The notes under the pieces were generated by a model. The model was not told the DNA's origin, did no database searches, and was given only the letters and a program-made list of their open reading frames with translations. From assembly GCF_001552595.1 (NCBI RefSeq), contig NZ_BCRM01000037.1, positions 1 to 55,245 of the forward strand: a stretch of 55,245 bases of DNA, in the 5' to 3' direction. Source of the DNA: Rhodococcus erythropolis NBRC 15567 (GTDB lineage: Bacteria; Actinomycetota; Actinomycetes; Mycobacteriales; Mycobacteriaceae). Below are positions 44,669-54,211 of the stretch, piece by piece (the stretch's first letter is position 1; each line of letters opens with the position of its first letter). Both the position numbers and the translations under genes were made by a program.

Positions 44669-47600
44669 CTAGGCGTAGTCCAACGCACCTTCGGCTGGTG
44701 TCGGCACCCGGCGCCGTAGCGGCGAGCCCAATGCCCGCGCCAGATCCGTTCCGTCGTGCTCGGCGAGCAGCTCACCGTTCGACCACACCAGCAGCGCGGC
44801 GCTGACAGCTTGTTCGGCCGTGGAGTGCGCGAGGTCGTAGTGCGCACAGCCGGGGACGTCTGCGTACGTGATCCACAGGTCGTAGCCGGTCATGAAGAGA
44901 TCCAGGTCGAACTGAACGCTCAAGCCGAGCAGCTCGCTGCGTCCGTTGTCGTCGACACCGGCGAAGGCCTCGTCCAGTGCCAGCAGACGTGGGGCGTGCG
45001 GGTCGGCCGAGTCCAGCATGACGTGCGCCGCGGCGAACAAAGGAAGGTGCAGCGAAACCGACTGCTCGCCACCGGACAGTGCGCTGTGCCGCGCGACGGT
45101 AAGGCGGTCTTCCTTGCCCTCACCGCTGATGAGGGTGAACGAGAACACGCGCCACTGCCTGTAGTCGAGCGCCGAGGACAGGATTTCCGGGTACGAGCGT
45201 TCGGGGTGCGCCGCACGGGCAGTACGGATCTGGGTCGCGAAATGAGCTCGCAGAGTAGCGAGTTCATCGACGCCGAGGGCCGACGCATCTCGATCCAGCA
45301 GCTTGGAGATCGCTCGCGAGCTGTCGTCGAGGTTGTCGGCGAGCACCCAGTGAACGCCGATGGTGTTGCCCGAGGACATCCGACGCTCACGCATCTCTGT
45401 GCCCATCTGTGCGATCAACACGCGTGCATCGACCGTGCGCTCGTGGATCTGCTGAGCCAATCCGGTCAGCAGGGCATCTTCGAGAATGCGACGCTCGGAT
45501 TCGGTGAGCAACTGCTCCTGATCGCCACGAGCATCGTGGATCCGCGTTGCGAATTCACCGATCGACGAATAGCCCTGATCGTCCTGCACTCGTACGACGG
45601 TCAGTCCGTCCGGTGCATCCCACTGCAGGCGGTAGTCCTGTCCGGCCGCTGCGAGTTGGGCGTCGAAGTCCTGCAACGCCGAGGTCAGTGCCGTGCGGGT
45701 TGCCTTGCGGGCTCCGTCGGTGACGCGTACCGCCGAGGTCGCAGCCTCGAGCGCTCGGTACAACTTGTCGACGTCTTCGGGGAGGACGGGCGGGTGGGCC
45801 GCGTCCTCGCTGCGGTCTTCGTTCTGGATGCGGTAGACCAACTGATCGGGGCTCATCCACGCCGCTGAACTTGCCGGCCAGCTCAGATGTTCCTTGACGC
45901 CCAACAACTCGAGAAGGTCCGGGCGAGCATAGGGTGCGAGTCGCTCTGCATCACTGCGGGTTTCGGTCAGGGTGTGGCGCAACGTCTCGACGGCGGTGTT
46001 GTACGCACCCTCTGCCGTGCCGATCTGGAGGACGGCAGCGTCGTACGCCTTTCGCGCAGCACGCTGTTCGACCTTGCATTCTTCGATCTTCGCGCGGGCT
46101 TTTGCCAGGTCGAGGTCGATCTGCTCGGCGCTGGCCCCGAGGGTGTCGCGCAGTGTCTCGAGGCGCTGGACCTGCTGAAGCAGACTCTCCTCGGCGATGG
46201 CGGCTTCCTCGGCGAATTCCTCCGCATTGGCGCGTGATTCGTCGAGACGGTCGCGAGACTCGCGTTCGAGTTCGACTTCCTTGGCATGTTCGCGTCGGCA
46301 GCGCAGCGCCAGTTCGCCCTGCTTCTCGAAATGACGGATCGCCGTCGCGAGGGAGTCGAGTTCACGGCCGATATGCGGGGTCCGGTGCTGCGACGCCGTC
46401 GCCCGGAGTTGCTTTTCCTTCGCCGCGAGATCGGCGATCGCCGCATCGAGTTCGCGTTGCGCTGTTTCCGTGGCCTCCGAGCGAGTGCGGAGTGCACCGG
46501 CGGATTCGGTGACAGTTTTGAGTGCGCGGAGGATCGACCCTGTCTTCGGCAATTCCTTTGCCGCAGAGTTGATTCGGCTCAGCTGCTCGTTGGTCTGCGT
46601 CACCAGTGCCTTGGCTGCATCGACTGCCGCGGCAAGTTCTTCCAGAGCCGCGTCGATCTCGGTGATCCGAGCTTCGCGTCGACGCGCCCGCGCTGTCGTG
46701 CCGATGTACTCGGCGTCGGCCTTGACGTGCCGGCCACGCGCGACGCCCTGCCAGAAGCGCCCGTCGACGCCGATCGCGACGCTGGCATCGGAGTCGCCCG
46801 GTGCCTCGACGAGACTGATCGACGCGAGAATGTCCTGTACCCGAGCGTCGGGTACGTCGGCATTGCCTTCGACCTCGAGGACGTCGGCCAGCGTTCGTCC
46901 CTTCGGGCGCTGCTTGACCGGCAGAGCGGTCAGGAACTGCTCACTGACGTGATCGGGAATCGTTTCGTCGGGGCAGACCCAGCCGTCCAGCAGATTTGCC
47001 GCCTGGAGTGCGGATTCGATTCCCGTAGCCACGTCTGGTTCGACTGAATCGGCGAAGCGCACCAGCTGCCACAGCGGTGCCCCACCCAGATCACTGCGGT
47101 TGTCGGTCCGTGCGTGGAAGGCCGGCGGAGCGTCGTCGTGTTCCGCCGAGACGGCCTTGCGCTCGGATTTCAGAGCTGCGATGGAGGCGTGTGATGCAGA
47201 TATTTCAGCTTCGGCCTCACGACGTCGCTCGCGCAGCGTCTCGGTGCCTGCCTCGGTGTGCTCGGTGAGAACTGCGGACAGCGCCGGAGCGTCCTCGTCG
47301 CCGACCTCGGCGAGCGCCGCGTCGAGAGCCTCGAACAGCGAGGTGTCGGCGCCGACAGCCGAAAACAGGGAGGAGTGGTCGGTCCACCACGCGCGCAGCC
47401 CGCTGGCGCACTGACTGCGTGCGAGTTCCACGGCAGCTTCGCCTTCGAGCACAGCGGCCTTGGACGCTTCGAGCAGCTCTTGTCCACGGCGCGAGCTGTT
47501 TTCGGCCCGGGTTCGTTCGGTAGCGGCCTTCTCGACTGTCGCCAGTGCGGTGCGGACGACGCGTACGTCGCCGTCACGCTCCTCGGCATGACCACGCACT

Positions 47601-48844
47601 GCTGCGGTGATCTGGTCGCTGCGTGAGCCGTCGGGCAGGGGAGTCCAGACGATGCCGGCGTCCTCGGCGGCTGCCTGCAGTTCGTCCTCGGCGCGCGAGA
47701 GTGCTTCGGCCGCACGCTTGACCGACGATGCAGCCTTGTCGGCTTCGTCGCCGCGCTGCGCGAGTGCGGCCTGCGCCTTCCTCGACTTGTCTGCCTGCTG
47801 CTCGGTCGAGAGCTTGAGCGTCGAGACGGCCTGGGCGAGATCGTCGAGTTGCTGTTTGCCTTCGTAGGCGCTCGAGCGTTGCAACGCTTCGACGTTGGCG
47901 CGCGCGTTGTCGAGTGCCTGCTCGGCCTGGTTGAAGCGCTCCTCGGCTGCTGCCCGGGCCTCACGGCTGCGAGTCTGGGCGAGCGACGACTCGTCCATGG
48001 CGGCAACGCCTCTGGTGACTGCTGCGAGGCGGGTGCTGACCTGTTCGATCTCTCCGCGCGACTGCTGACGCAGGTACTTGGTGTAGACGCCGATGAAACT
48101 CTGCGCTGCCTGATCGGCGGCTGCGAGCCCCTCGAGCGCGCGGCCGACCTCTTCCATATCGCTGAACGAACGTGCAGCTTCGAGGACGAGTTGGTCGTCG
48201 AGTGGACGGAGGCCGTCGGTGAGCGCTTGCGAAAGGCCCTTCGGATCTAGGTTCTTCGCGAGCTGCGGACGGCGAAGCGTGAGAATGAGATTGATCAGCT
48301 GGTCGTAGCGCTGCACTCCGAGACCAAACATTCGCGCGTCGATCGCGGTGCGGTAGTCGAGGGGACGGTCGGTGATGGAATCGCTGCCGAGTTGTTCGGC
48401 CAACTGCTTCTTGGTGAGAGGACGATCGTCGTTGCCGATCAGCGAGAAGTCGACTCCGACGCGGCCGTCGGCGACGAAGTACCAGCGGGTGACCTTGTCG
48501 TTGGTACGGGTTGCCCGCATGCCGATTCCCACGGTCACCGACTCGGGATCTTCGAGGGAGCCGCGGCAGAACTCCATCCACACGTAGGAGTGCGCGCTGT
48601 CCTGGCCCCGGTAGAGCAGGTTGGACTTCATCGTGCGCTCTTCACCGGCGAAGGGGTTGAGGCGCCGCGGTTCGATGCGGCCGTCGAAAACGAACGGGAA
48701 CAAGACCTCGAGGGCCTTGGTCTTGCCGGATCCGTTTGGCCCTCGGAGGACCAGTCGACCGTCGGCGAACGAGAACTCCTGGTCTCGGTAATCCCAGAGG
48801 TTGATGATTCCAGCCCGAGTAGGTCGGAAGCGGGCGTTGCTCAT
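44669..48844 (-). CDS. SMC-like ATPase of the DUF2397/DUF2398 cluster (TIGR02680-type; JetC/MksB-like)
   Basis: 1,391 residues. The N-terminal ATPase half has RFRPTRAGIINLWDYRDQEF and Walker A GPNGSGKT (35-42). Long coiled-coil arms fill the centre (about 280-1150), broken by a globular hinge-like area near 570-760. The C-terminal half has the signature LSGGEQ (1256) and Walker B LLALDE (Glu1292), then FMTGYDLW. This is the TIGR02680 family of SMC-like proteins found with DUF2397 and DUF2398, related to Wadjet JetC and MksB, which extrude or clamp DNA. The ATG at 48844 overlaps the DUF2398 stop (ATGA); the open frame to 49093 is not coding. Confidence 0.93.
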   Translation of the reverse strand: MSNARFRPTRAGIINLWDYRDQEFSFADGRLVLRGPNGSGKTKALEVLFPFVFDGRIEPRRLNPFAGEERTMKSNLLYRGQDSAHSYVWMEFCRGSLEDPESVTVGIGMRATRTNDKVTRWYFVADGRVGVDFSLIGNDDRPLTKKQLAEQLGSDSITDRPLDYRTAIDARMFGLGVQRYDQLINLILTLRRPQLAKNLDPKGLSQALTDGLRPLDDQLVLEAARSFSDMEEVGRALEGLAAADQAAQSFIGVYTKYLRQQSRGEIEQVSTRLAAVTRGVAAMDESSLAQTRSREARAAAEERFNQAEQALDNARANVEALQRSSAYEGKQQLDDLAQAVSTLKLSTEQQADKSRKAQAALAQRGDEADKAASSVKRAAEALSRAEDELQAAAEDAGIVWTPLPDGSRSDQITAAVRGHAEERDGDVRVVRTALATVEKAATERTRAENSSRRGQELLEASKAAVLEGEAAVELARSQCASGLRAWWTDHSSLFSAVGADTSLFEALDAALAEVGDEDAPALSAVLTEHTEAGTETLRERRREAEAEISASHASIAALKSERKAVSAEHDDAPPAFHARTDNRSDLGGAPLWQLVRFADSVEPDVATGIESALQAANLLDGWVCPDETIPDHVSEQFLTALPVKQRPKGRTLADVLEVEGNADVPDARVQDILASISLVEAPGDSDASVAIGVDGRFWQGVARGRHVKADAEYIGTTARARRREARITEIDAALEELAAAVDAAKALVTQTNEQLSRINSAAKELPKTGSILRALKTVTESAGALRTRSEATETAQRELDAAIADLAAKEKQLRATASQHRTPHIGRELDSLATAIRHFEKQGELALRCRREHAKEVELERESRDRLDESRANAEEFAEEAAIAEESLLQQVQRLETLRDTLGASAEQIDLDLAKARAKIEECKVEQRAARKAYDAAVLQIGTAEGAYNTAVETLRHTLTETRSDAERLAPYARPDLLELLGVKEHLSWPASSAAWMSPDQLVYRIQNEDRSEDAAHPPVLPEDVDKLYRALEAATSAVRVTDGARKATRTALTSALQDFDAQLAAAGQDYRLQWDAPDGLTVVRVQDDQGYSSIGEFATRIHDARGDQEQLLTESERRILEDALLTGLAQQIHERTVDARVLIAQMGTEMRERRMSSGNTIGVHWVLADNLDDSSRAISKLLDRDASALGVDELATLRAHFATQIRTARAAHPERSYPEILSSALDYRQWRVFSFTLISGEGKEDRLTVARHSALSGGEQSVSLHLPLFAAAHVMLDSADPHAPRLLALDEAFAGVDDNGRSELLGLSVQFDLDLFMTGYDLWITYADVPGCAHYDLAHSTAEQAVSAALLVWSNGELLAEHDGTDLARALGSPLRRRVPTPAEGALDYA

Positions 48845-50283
48845 ACGTTCTCTACCTCTGATAGTTCGCCGTTGGTGGAAGATTCGGGGCCGAATTCGTC
48901 GACCGGATCCGGTGCGGAGTTGTCTACCGCGAAGTCGATCTGAGGATCGCGTTCGCGTACGGAGACCACGACGTCGCGGTACCGGGCCAGGACGGGCAAC
49001 ACCAGTACGCCGCCGTCGACCGCATGCGTCAGGCGCAGACGTTGCAGCAACCCGAGCGCCTGCTTGCGCAGCCCGTTGTGATCGGCCTGCCATTGCGCTG
49101 CAAACGTGCGACCGAACTGGTCCACCAACTCGGTGACCTTGTCGGCGAGCCAGTCGTCGTCGATCATCGGGTACGTGACGGGTTCCGGGGGCTCGGCCGG
49201 TTCGCCGGCAGGCACCACGAAGTCGTCGTCCTCGTCGGCGAGGTCCTCGAAGATCCCGGCCTCGGGGATCGCGGCATCGAGTTGTTCGATCAGGTGATCG
49301 TCCGATACGTGCGGGATCGGAAGTTTCGGCAGCTCCGGAGCGTCGACGTCGAGTACGCGGTCGGCAATCTCGCCGGCGAGGAGTAGCGCTACCTGGGCGA
49401 TCGTTCCGGTGCTCGGGAAGCGGACGTCGGAGAGGCGACCGGTGGGATCGATCATCGCGATTCCCTCGGCGCGACGCTCGGCCACCAACCCCGTCAGGAG
49501 TTCGACTTCCGACGCGGTCTTGGGCTGCGCCAACGCGATCAATTCGTGCTGATCGAGTTCACCCGCCAGTACGACCGGCCGCTCGACCAGTGCCCGACGC
49601 ACTCGGCGTCCGATCTCTTTCGCGTCCACAGGAATTCCGTCGTCCTCGGCAGCGCTCGAGGTCTCCGTGGCCAGGAGTCCGCGGATGGAGTGCAGGTGCT
49701 GCAGTGCGCGCGGCGGACGGAACAGGGCTACGACGACGGAACGGTCGATGTCGTAGAGCGCTTCTCCCGCTTCGGGATTGGACGCCCAGCCGTTTGCGTC
49801 ACCGTCGGCGAGTGCGATGGCGCCTCTGACGCCGAGCCAGCCCACTGCGTCGACGAAGGCGTCGCGGTCCGACGCACGATCGGTGGAGAGTTCGACGCCG
49901 TCCACTTGCGCAGCATCGGCCGCGACGTGATCGGCCAACTCCGACAACGTGATCTGGTTCCCGGCGCGGCCCAACGCGGCCAGGCACAATGCCAGGTAGG
50001 CGTAACGCGTGCGATCGAAGGTTCGCTCGGAGGCAGTTCGGGCCGGTGCCGACGGGTTGAGTCGATCCGACACCGTGAACAGGCGCGCGGTGGTCTCCGT
50101 CACCTCGAGGCGGTAGCCGAACAGTTCGAGTAGGTCGTCACGCAGCTCGGTGGCCCAACGGCGCAAGAGCGGCAACGCAATTCGATCCGGGTACGTCGAG
50201 GTGATCAGGTGGTTGGACAGGATCACTCGCGCCGCGCGTTGATACGAGTCGAGGGCAAGGGGCGTGATCTCGCGAGCTCTCAT
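48841..50283 (-). CDS. DUF2398 (TIGR02678-type) protein, JetB/MksE-like position
   Basis: 480 residues. The N-terminal part carries family motifs: SYQRAARVILSNHLIT, LRRWATELRDDLLELFGYRL and TARLFTVSDRL. Winged-helix-like regions and an acidic linker follow (AGIFEDLADEDDDFVVPAGE region), with a C-terminal WH-like segment (LGLLQRLRLTHAVDGGVLVL). In the cluster it is the small kleisin-partner/wing component that joins the SMC and DUF2397 proteins; this role is inferred from Wadjet/MksBEF structure. ATGA overlaps on both sides (50280-50283 and 48841-48844) tie it tightly to its neighbours. Confidence 0.88.
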   Translation of the reverse strand: MRAREITPLALDSYQRAARVILSNHLITSTYPDRIALPLLRRWATELRDDLLELFGYRLEVTETTARLFTVSDRLNPSAPARTASERTFDRTRYAYLALCLAALGRAGNQITLSELADHVAADAAQVDGVELSTDRASDRDAFVDAVGWLGVRGAIALADGDANGWASNPEAGEALYDIDRSVVVALFRPPRALQHLHSIRGLLATETSSAAEDDGIPVDAKEIGRRVRRALVERPVVLAGELDQHELIALAQPKTASEVELLTGLVAERRAEGIAMIDPTGRLSDVRFPSTGTIAQVALLLAGEIADRVLDVDAPELPKLPIPHVSDDHLIEQLDAAIPEAGIFEDLADEDDDFVVPAGEPAEPPEPVTYPMIDDDWLADKVTELVDQFGRTFAAQWQADHNGLRKQALGLLQRLRLTHAVDGGVLVLPVLARYRDVVVSVRERDPQIDFAVDNSAPDPVDEFGPESSTNGELSEVENV

Positions 50284-51785
50284 CGAACACTGACCTCGAT
50301 GCCGTCGAGGTGCATACGCCCGCGGGCGGTCTTGATGGTGGTCGAACCGTCCGAGGGACTGAGCGTCAGCTTCACCCCGTTCTCACTACCGGTGGAACTC
50401 TTGACGCGTCCCACCACCGGAACACGCGCGGTCAGTGCTGCATTGAGCAGACTCAGCAAAACTTCGGTCTCCTGCTCGTTGAGTTCACGCTGATAGACGC
50501 CGTTCGACGCGAGTGATTGCGCCGCAGCGCTGCGGGTACGTTGCGCTGCCAACTGCTCTTCGCGTAGGCGGCGGATGCTGCCGTCGTTGCGGGCGACCTT
50601 GCTCGGCAACCCTGGTGAGGGCGGGCGGCCGGTTTCGGCGAGTGTTCGCGCGATCTCGACCGGCGGTGCCTCCCACCACGAACGTGAGTGAGAAATGATG
50701 TCGGCGTCCGGATGCACCATCGAGAGGTGGCGTGGACGGCCGAGGTCGAACACTGCCTGGAACAGAGCATGAGCTGCGTCTTCGGACGGCGTGGCGGCGA
50801 ACCAGCCGGCGAGGTGCCGGAGCTGGCTCTCGCGGCTGACGCCGCCGCGACGGGTTTCCGTGACGCGGCGAAGGAGCGCCAGAACCGCGGCGATCGCGCT
50901 CATCGTGCCCTCACGTAGACGCTCGGACTCGCTGATCCCCGATTCCGCGGAGACGAACCAGGCGGTCAATCCTCGCCAACGCGCAGCCCAGTCGTCTTCG
51001 CGTTCGGTGATCGGGACGAACACCCGTTCGTCACTGGCGGCGGCGAGGCGGATCATGCGATCGACTCCGGTGGATTCGACGTGCTCGATCGCTTCCTTGA
51101 GCTTGGGGGCGTAGCGCGCCAGATCGGAGCTGAACTCCCGCATGTGCGTGAGCAGAGCGTCCTTGTGCGTGAGGAAAGCCTGCGGAGTGATCTCCGTGGT
51201 CCGTACGAGGTCGCCGAGGGTCAGATAGAAGTGCGCGGCTCGATCGGCCATGTCGGAGAGTGTCGAGTCGAGGCGCTTGAGCTTGCGGAAGATCAGATCG
51301 CCGTCGGAGCTTCGGTTGGCCTCGGCGAGTTCGGACATGTCTGCGAGCAGGTCCGGCAGAGCGAGGCGCGAGAGCGAGGCCGAGTCCAGGCGTGCGGCGA
51401 GAACGTCTTCGACTGATCGATAGACCTGGTATCCGGCCTGACCGAACTGGTAGACGAAGTGGCGATTGCGGTACTCGGCCAGCGTGGCCGCTCGGGTGCC
51501 GTCGTAGCTGCGCTCGAGGATCTCCCACACATGGAGCTGATCCAACAGGGGAGTGACCTCTGCTGCCGACAGATCGGCCGCCGGATCCGATCCACCGATC
51601 TTCTCGAGGATTTGCGCGACGGCTCCGGCATGCAGCAGGACGGTGTAGTTGGCGCGAGCATGGTCGAAGGCACGAAGTACCCAGAGGTACTCGGCCCGTT
51701 TTTCCGCGATCGTGAACGAAAACAGCTTCAGTCGATTGGTGTCGGCGTACGCGGCGTAATCGGGCGCACTCGTTTCTTCCACCAT
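50280..51785 (-). CDS. DUF2397 (TIGR02677-type) protein, JetA/MksF kleisin-like position
   Basis: 501 residues, mostly helical. DUF2397 features are visible: LKLFSFTIAEKRAEYLWVLR, a QLHVWEILERSYDGTRAATL segment, then YQFGQAGYQVYRSVEDVLA. The middle and C-terminal parts hold long helices and a late arginine-rich region (about 400-440). It is the kleisin-like subunit expected to close the SMC ring. The ATG at 51785 is 33 bases after the upstream gene's stop and its own stop overlaps DUF2398 (ATGA), so the three genes form one operon. No obvious strong ribosome binding site precedes it. Confidence 0.87.
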   Translation of the reverse strand: MVEETSAPDYAAYADTNRLKLFSFTIAEKRAEYLWVLRAFDHARANYTVLLHAGAVAQILEKIGGSDPAADLSAAEVTPLLDQLHVWEILERSYDGTRAATLAEYRNRHFVYQFGQAGYQVYRSVEDVLAARLDSASLSRLALPDLLADMSELAEANRSSDGDLIFRKLKRLDSTLSDMADRAAHFYLTLGDLVRTTEITPQAFLTHKDALLTHMREFSSDLARYAPKLKEAIEHVESTGVDRMIRLAAASDERVFVPITEREDDWAARWRGLTAWFVSAESGISESERLREGTMSAIAAVLALLRRVTETRRGGVSRESQLRHLAGWFAATPSEDAAHALFQAVFDLGRPRHLSMVHPDADIISHSRSWWEAPPVEIARTLAETGRPPSPGLPSKVARNDGSIRRLREEQLAAQRTRSAAAQSLASNGVYQRELNEQETEVLLSLLNAALTARVPVVGRVKSSTGSENGVKLTLSPSDGSTTIKTARGRMHLDGIEVSVR

Positions 51786-51818
51786 GACAGGGTAGGCGAG
51801 AGACGCCCCCTCTTTTTC

Positions 51819-52904
51819 CTACGGGCGATCCGTAGCAGGGGATGCGGCGCGTCGCCACTGCGATTCGTTCTCGATCATCCATGTGAGCAGGTGCTCGGCC
51901 GCCGCCTCGTCGGAGTCCGGGCCGACCAGCAGATCGGCGAACGCTTGGCTGGGGGCGACGATGCGGATGCCGTCGCGGGTGAGCAATCGGTCGAAGGCAG
52001 ACGGTGAGAGGGGAGCGGTGATCCACACGTCACCGCCGGATTCCACCCGCCGTAGTCCGAGAGCGTCGGCGAACTGATCGACGTTGTCGGCATGGAAGTG
52101 GGCACGTCGAGTGGGCGCGTACCGAGCAAAGGGTGCCGCGGCCACCGAGGCGGTACCGGCGTAGATGTGACCGCTGAGCTGACGCAGTTGATCGAAGAGT
52201 GCTTCCAACCCGTCCGGCGCGTGAAAGCCGTGAGGCGTCGGCGCTTTGGCGCCGGCTTCAGCCGCCCATTCACGAAGCATCTTCGGCCAGCGGACGTCAC
52301 CGATCCCACCGCGGGGGAGCCTGGTCACCAATTCACGATCCGACAGTGTCTGAACCACCCGATAGGTTGCTCCCGTCGACGCACCGGCCAGGCGCACCAA
52401 GGCAGTGATCGCCAGTGGCGCCGCGAAATCGGCAAGTGCACGCACGACCCGAGCTGACGGATCGCCCGTCAGTTGTCCGGAAGGACGTCCGGGCCCCCGC
52501 CACGGATCGGCGTCGGCTCCGCGTCCACGCACCCAGACGGCGGGTCGATCAGCGGTCAACGACACATTGCCCGTGGCGTCTGCGTACGAGATCGCGTGGG
52601 AATCGAGCTGCCGGCGGACCGGCTCGGACAGATATTTTGCGCACACGAAGCCTGGTTGACCGGTGGGGAAGCGATCGGCGATACCGGGAACGTCGCTGCT
52701 CAGGACACCGTGAGCGGCGTAGACGCCGAATTTGGCCACCGCGCCGTCAGGGGAGCGGAGGTCGAGTCGGAGTGGCGCCTCGGACAGGTCGGGGGAGCGC
52801 TGTGTCGACAAAGACCAGGTAGGAGGCAAATTTTCTTCGATGACGGCAACCGATCGCCGAAAAATGTCGATCGGCCGTTCCGGTTCCGACTCAGATTCGC
52901 TCAT
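51819..52904 (-). CDS. Winged-helix-like protein upstream of the SMC cluster (AbiEi-like layout)
   Basis: 361 residues; assigned only by layout. N-terminus: a beta-rich domain (LRLDLRSPDGAVAKFGVYAA, then FVCAKYLSEPVRRQLDSHAI and YADATGNVSL), which may be a degenerate nuclease-like fold. Middle: a helix-turn-helix (ALADFAAPLAITALVRLAGA then STGATYRVVQTLSDRELVTR, about 150-195). C-terminus: a domain like those of AbiEi-type antitoxins (WITAPLSPSAFDRLLTRDGI, then VAPSQAFADLLVG). No toxin gene is adjacent. It is the first gene of the minus-strand operon, 33 bases before DUF2397. ATG at 52904. Function unknown; a regulator or nuclease-like partner is possible. Confidence 0.6.
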   Translation of the reverse strand: MSESESEPERPIDIFRRSVAVIEENLPPTWSLSTQRSPDLSEAPLRLDLRSPDGAVAKFGVYAAHGVLSSDVPGIADRFPTGQPGFVCAKYLSEPVRRQLDSHAISYADATGNVSLTADRPAVWVRGRGADADPWRGPGRPSGQLTGDPSARVVRALADFAAPLAITALVRLAGASTGATYRVVQTLSDRELVTRLPRGGIGDVRWPKMLREWAAEAGAKAPTPHGFHAPDGLEALFDQLRQLSGHIYAGTASVAAAPFARYAPTRRAHFHADNVDQFADALGLRRVESGGDVWITAPLSPSAFDRLLTRDGIRIVAPSQAFADLLVGPDSDEAAAEHLLTWMIENESQWRRAASPATDRP

Positions 52905-52916
52905 GTTCCAATGGTA

Positions 52917-52944
52917 TCAATATCTGTCGACGACGGAAACACAA
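52917..52944 (-). promoter_or_regulatory. Possible promoter of the SMC operon
   Basis: On the minus strand TTGTGT (52944-52939) is followed after 16 bases by TATTGA (52922-52917), a SigA-like pair. It would place transcription start near 52910, only a few bases before the ATG at 52904, so a near-leaderless transcript. The gap 52905-53050 is notably AT-rich. Confidence 0.3.
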
Positions 52945-53050
52945 AATTTTCCGAATAATGTTCGCCCTGACAGCCTCGCGACAACGGTGGTCGCTTTCGC
53001 CGACAAACTCACTACCTACACAACTTCAAATTCGAAACTGCCGAGACCGA

Positions 53051-54211
53051 TCAGCGTTGCTTCGGCATGATCAGGGGAGCGACGACGGCGAGCAGTAGTG
53101 CGGGGATCAGGAAGCTCGCGGCAGGCGAAGAGTCGTAAATCGGTGTCAGGGCCAGGGGAGCAAGAGCGGCGCCGCCGAAGCGCATCGCTTGGACGACCGA
53201 CACGGCGCCGCCGCGATTGGGCCCCGCGGATCCGAGCACCGCCGCGTTGACGCCGACAAGGACGAACTGGCTCGCGACACCTGCGACAAACCATGCGATC
53301 GCGATCACCGGCACCAAGCCGGCAAGGCCGACGACGGAGACCAGAACTGCTCCGCCCAGTGCACCGATCATCACGGAGGAGCGTGCGCCGATGCGATCGA
53401 TGAGGATTCCGATGCGCCGGGCCGAGAGGATGCCGGCCACGCCGAAGACGGTGAGCAGTAGGCCGCGGACGGTGGGGGACAGCCCGAACTCGTCTTCGAA
53501 GCGGAAGGCGAGCAGGAAGCTCAGTCCACCGAGGGCGCCCCAGCCGAGCAATGCAGCGATACCGATGCGGAGCACTTCGGGGCGTAATGCATCGCGGAGA
53601 CGGGCGGGAGTGGTCGCTGCCGGTGCTTCGGACTTCGGAAGTCCGACGGCTCCCAGAATGCCCGCGACCACTGCGATGACGAGAAAGGCCAGACGCCAGT
53701 CGAATTCGGCCGCCAGTCCGCCGATCAACGGAGCCGACGACTGCCCTGCGGCCTGGAATGCGCCGAAGGCACCGAGGGCTCGACCCAGCCGAGCCTGCGG
53801 AGTTGCGGCCGCCAACGACGCAAGCAGCAGCGGCGTGGTGAATGCGTTCGCGGAGCCCTGCAGTACCCGGGCGGCCAGGAAGATCTCGAGTGTCGGGGCG
53901 AGAAAGCATGCCAACGACGCGAAGACGTAGACGCCGTATGCGATCCGCACCGTCCGGACCTTGCCCCACCGTGTCCCGAGCGTCCCCGACACCAACATCA
54001 GAGCGGCGAAGGGGAGCAGGTACGCGGTGAGGGAGGAGGCGGCCGCCGACGGTCCGACCCCTAGATCGTCACCGATCTCGGGGAGGATCGAAGCAACCAC
54101 GCCGCCGCCGAACGGGCCGAGGAACCCGCCGGCGTACAGCGCGATCAGTTGAAGCCGGAGGCGCAGTGGGCGCTGTGTACTTCCACCTTCTTCTGGAGTG
54201 TTCTTGCTCAC
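53051..54211 (-). CDS. MFS transporter
   Basis: 386 residues, about 12 helices. N-terminal region LRLQLIALYAGGFLGPFGGG with the MFS-typical GTRWGKVRTVRI loop between helices 2 and 3 (about residues 72-84); later GILIDRIGARSSVMIG. Likely a drug/sugar efflux-type exporter, substrate unknown. The GTG at 54211 (VSKNTPEEGG) overlaps the PAC2 stop (54208-54210), so it is coupled to that gene; the upstream open frame to 54397 lies inside PAC2. The 146-base gap beyond its stop at 53051 is AT-rich and contains the SMC operon promoter region. Confidence 0.9.
   Translation of the reverse strand: MSKNTPEEGGSTQRPLRLRLQLIALYAGGFLGPFGGGVVASILPEIGDDLGVGPSAAASSLTAYLLPFAALMLVSGTLGTRWGKVRTVRIAYGVYVFASLACFLAPTLEIFLAARVLQGSANAFTTPLLLASLAAATPQARLGRALGAFGAFQAAGQSSAPLIGGLAAEFDWRLAFLVIAVVAGILGAVGLPKSEAPAATTPARLRDALRPEVLRIGIAALLGWGALGGLSFLLAFRFEDEFGLSPTVRGLLLTVFGVAGILSARRIGILIDRIGARSSVMIGALGGAVLVSVVGLAGLVPVIAIAWFVAGVASQFVLVGVNAAVLGSAGPNRGGAVSVVQAMRFGGAALAPLALTPIYDSSPAASFLIPALLLAVVAPLIMPKQR

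Noticed and set aside
48845..49093. Extension of the SMC protein upstream by 83 codons
   Set aside because: The region is coding for DUF2398 in another frame and is arginine-rich nonsense in this one; ATGA overlap marks the real start.
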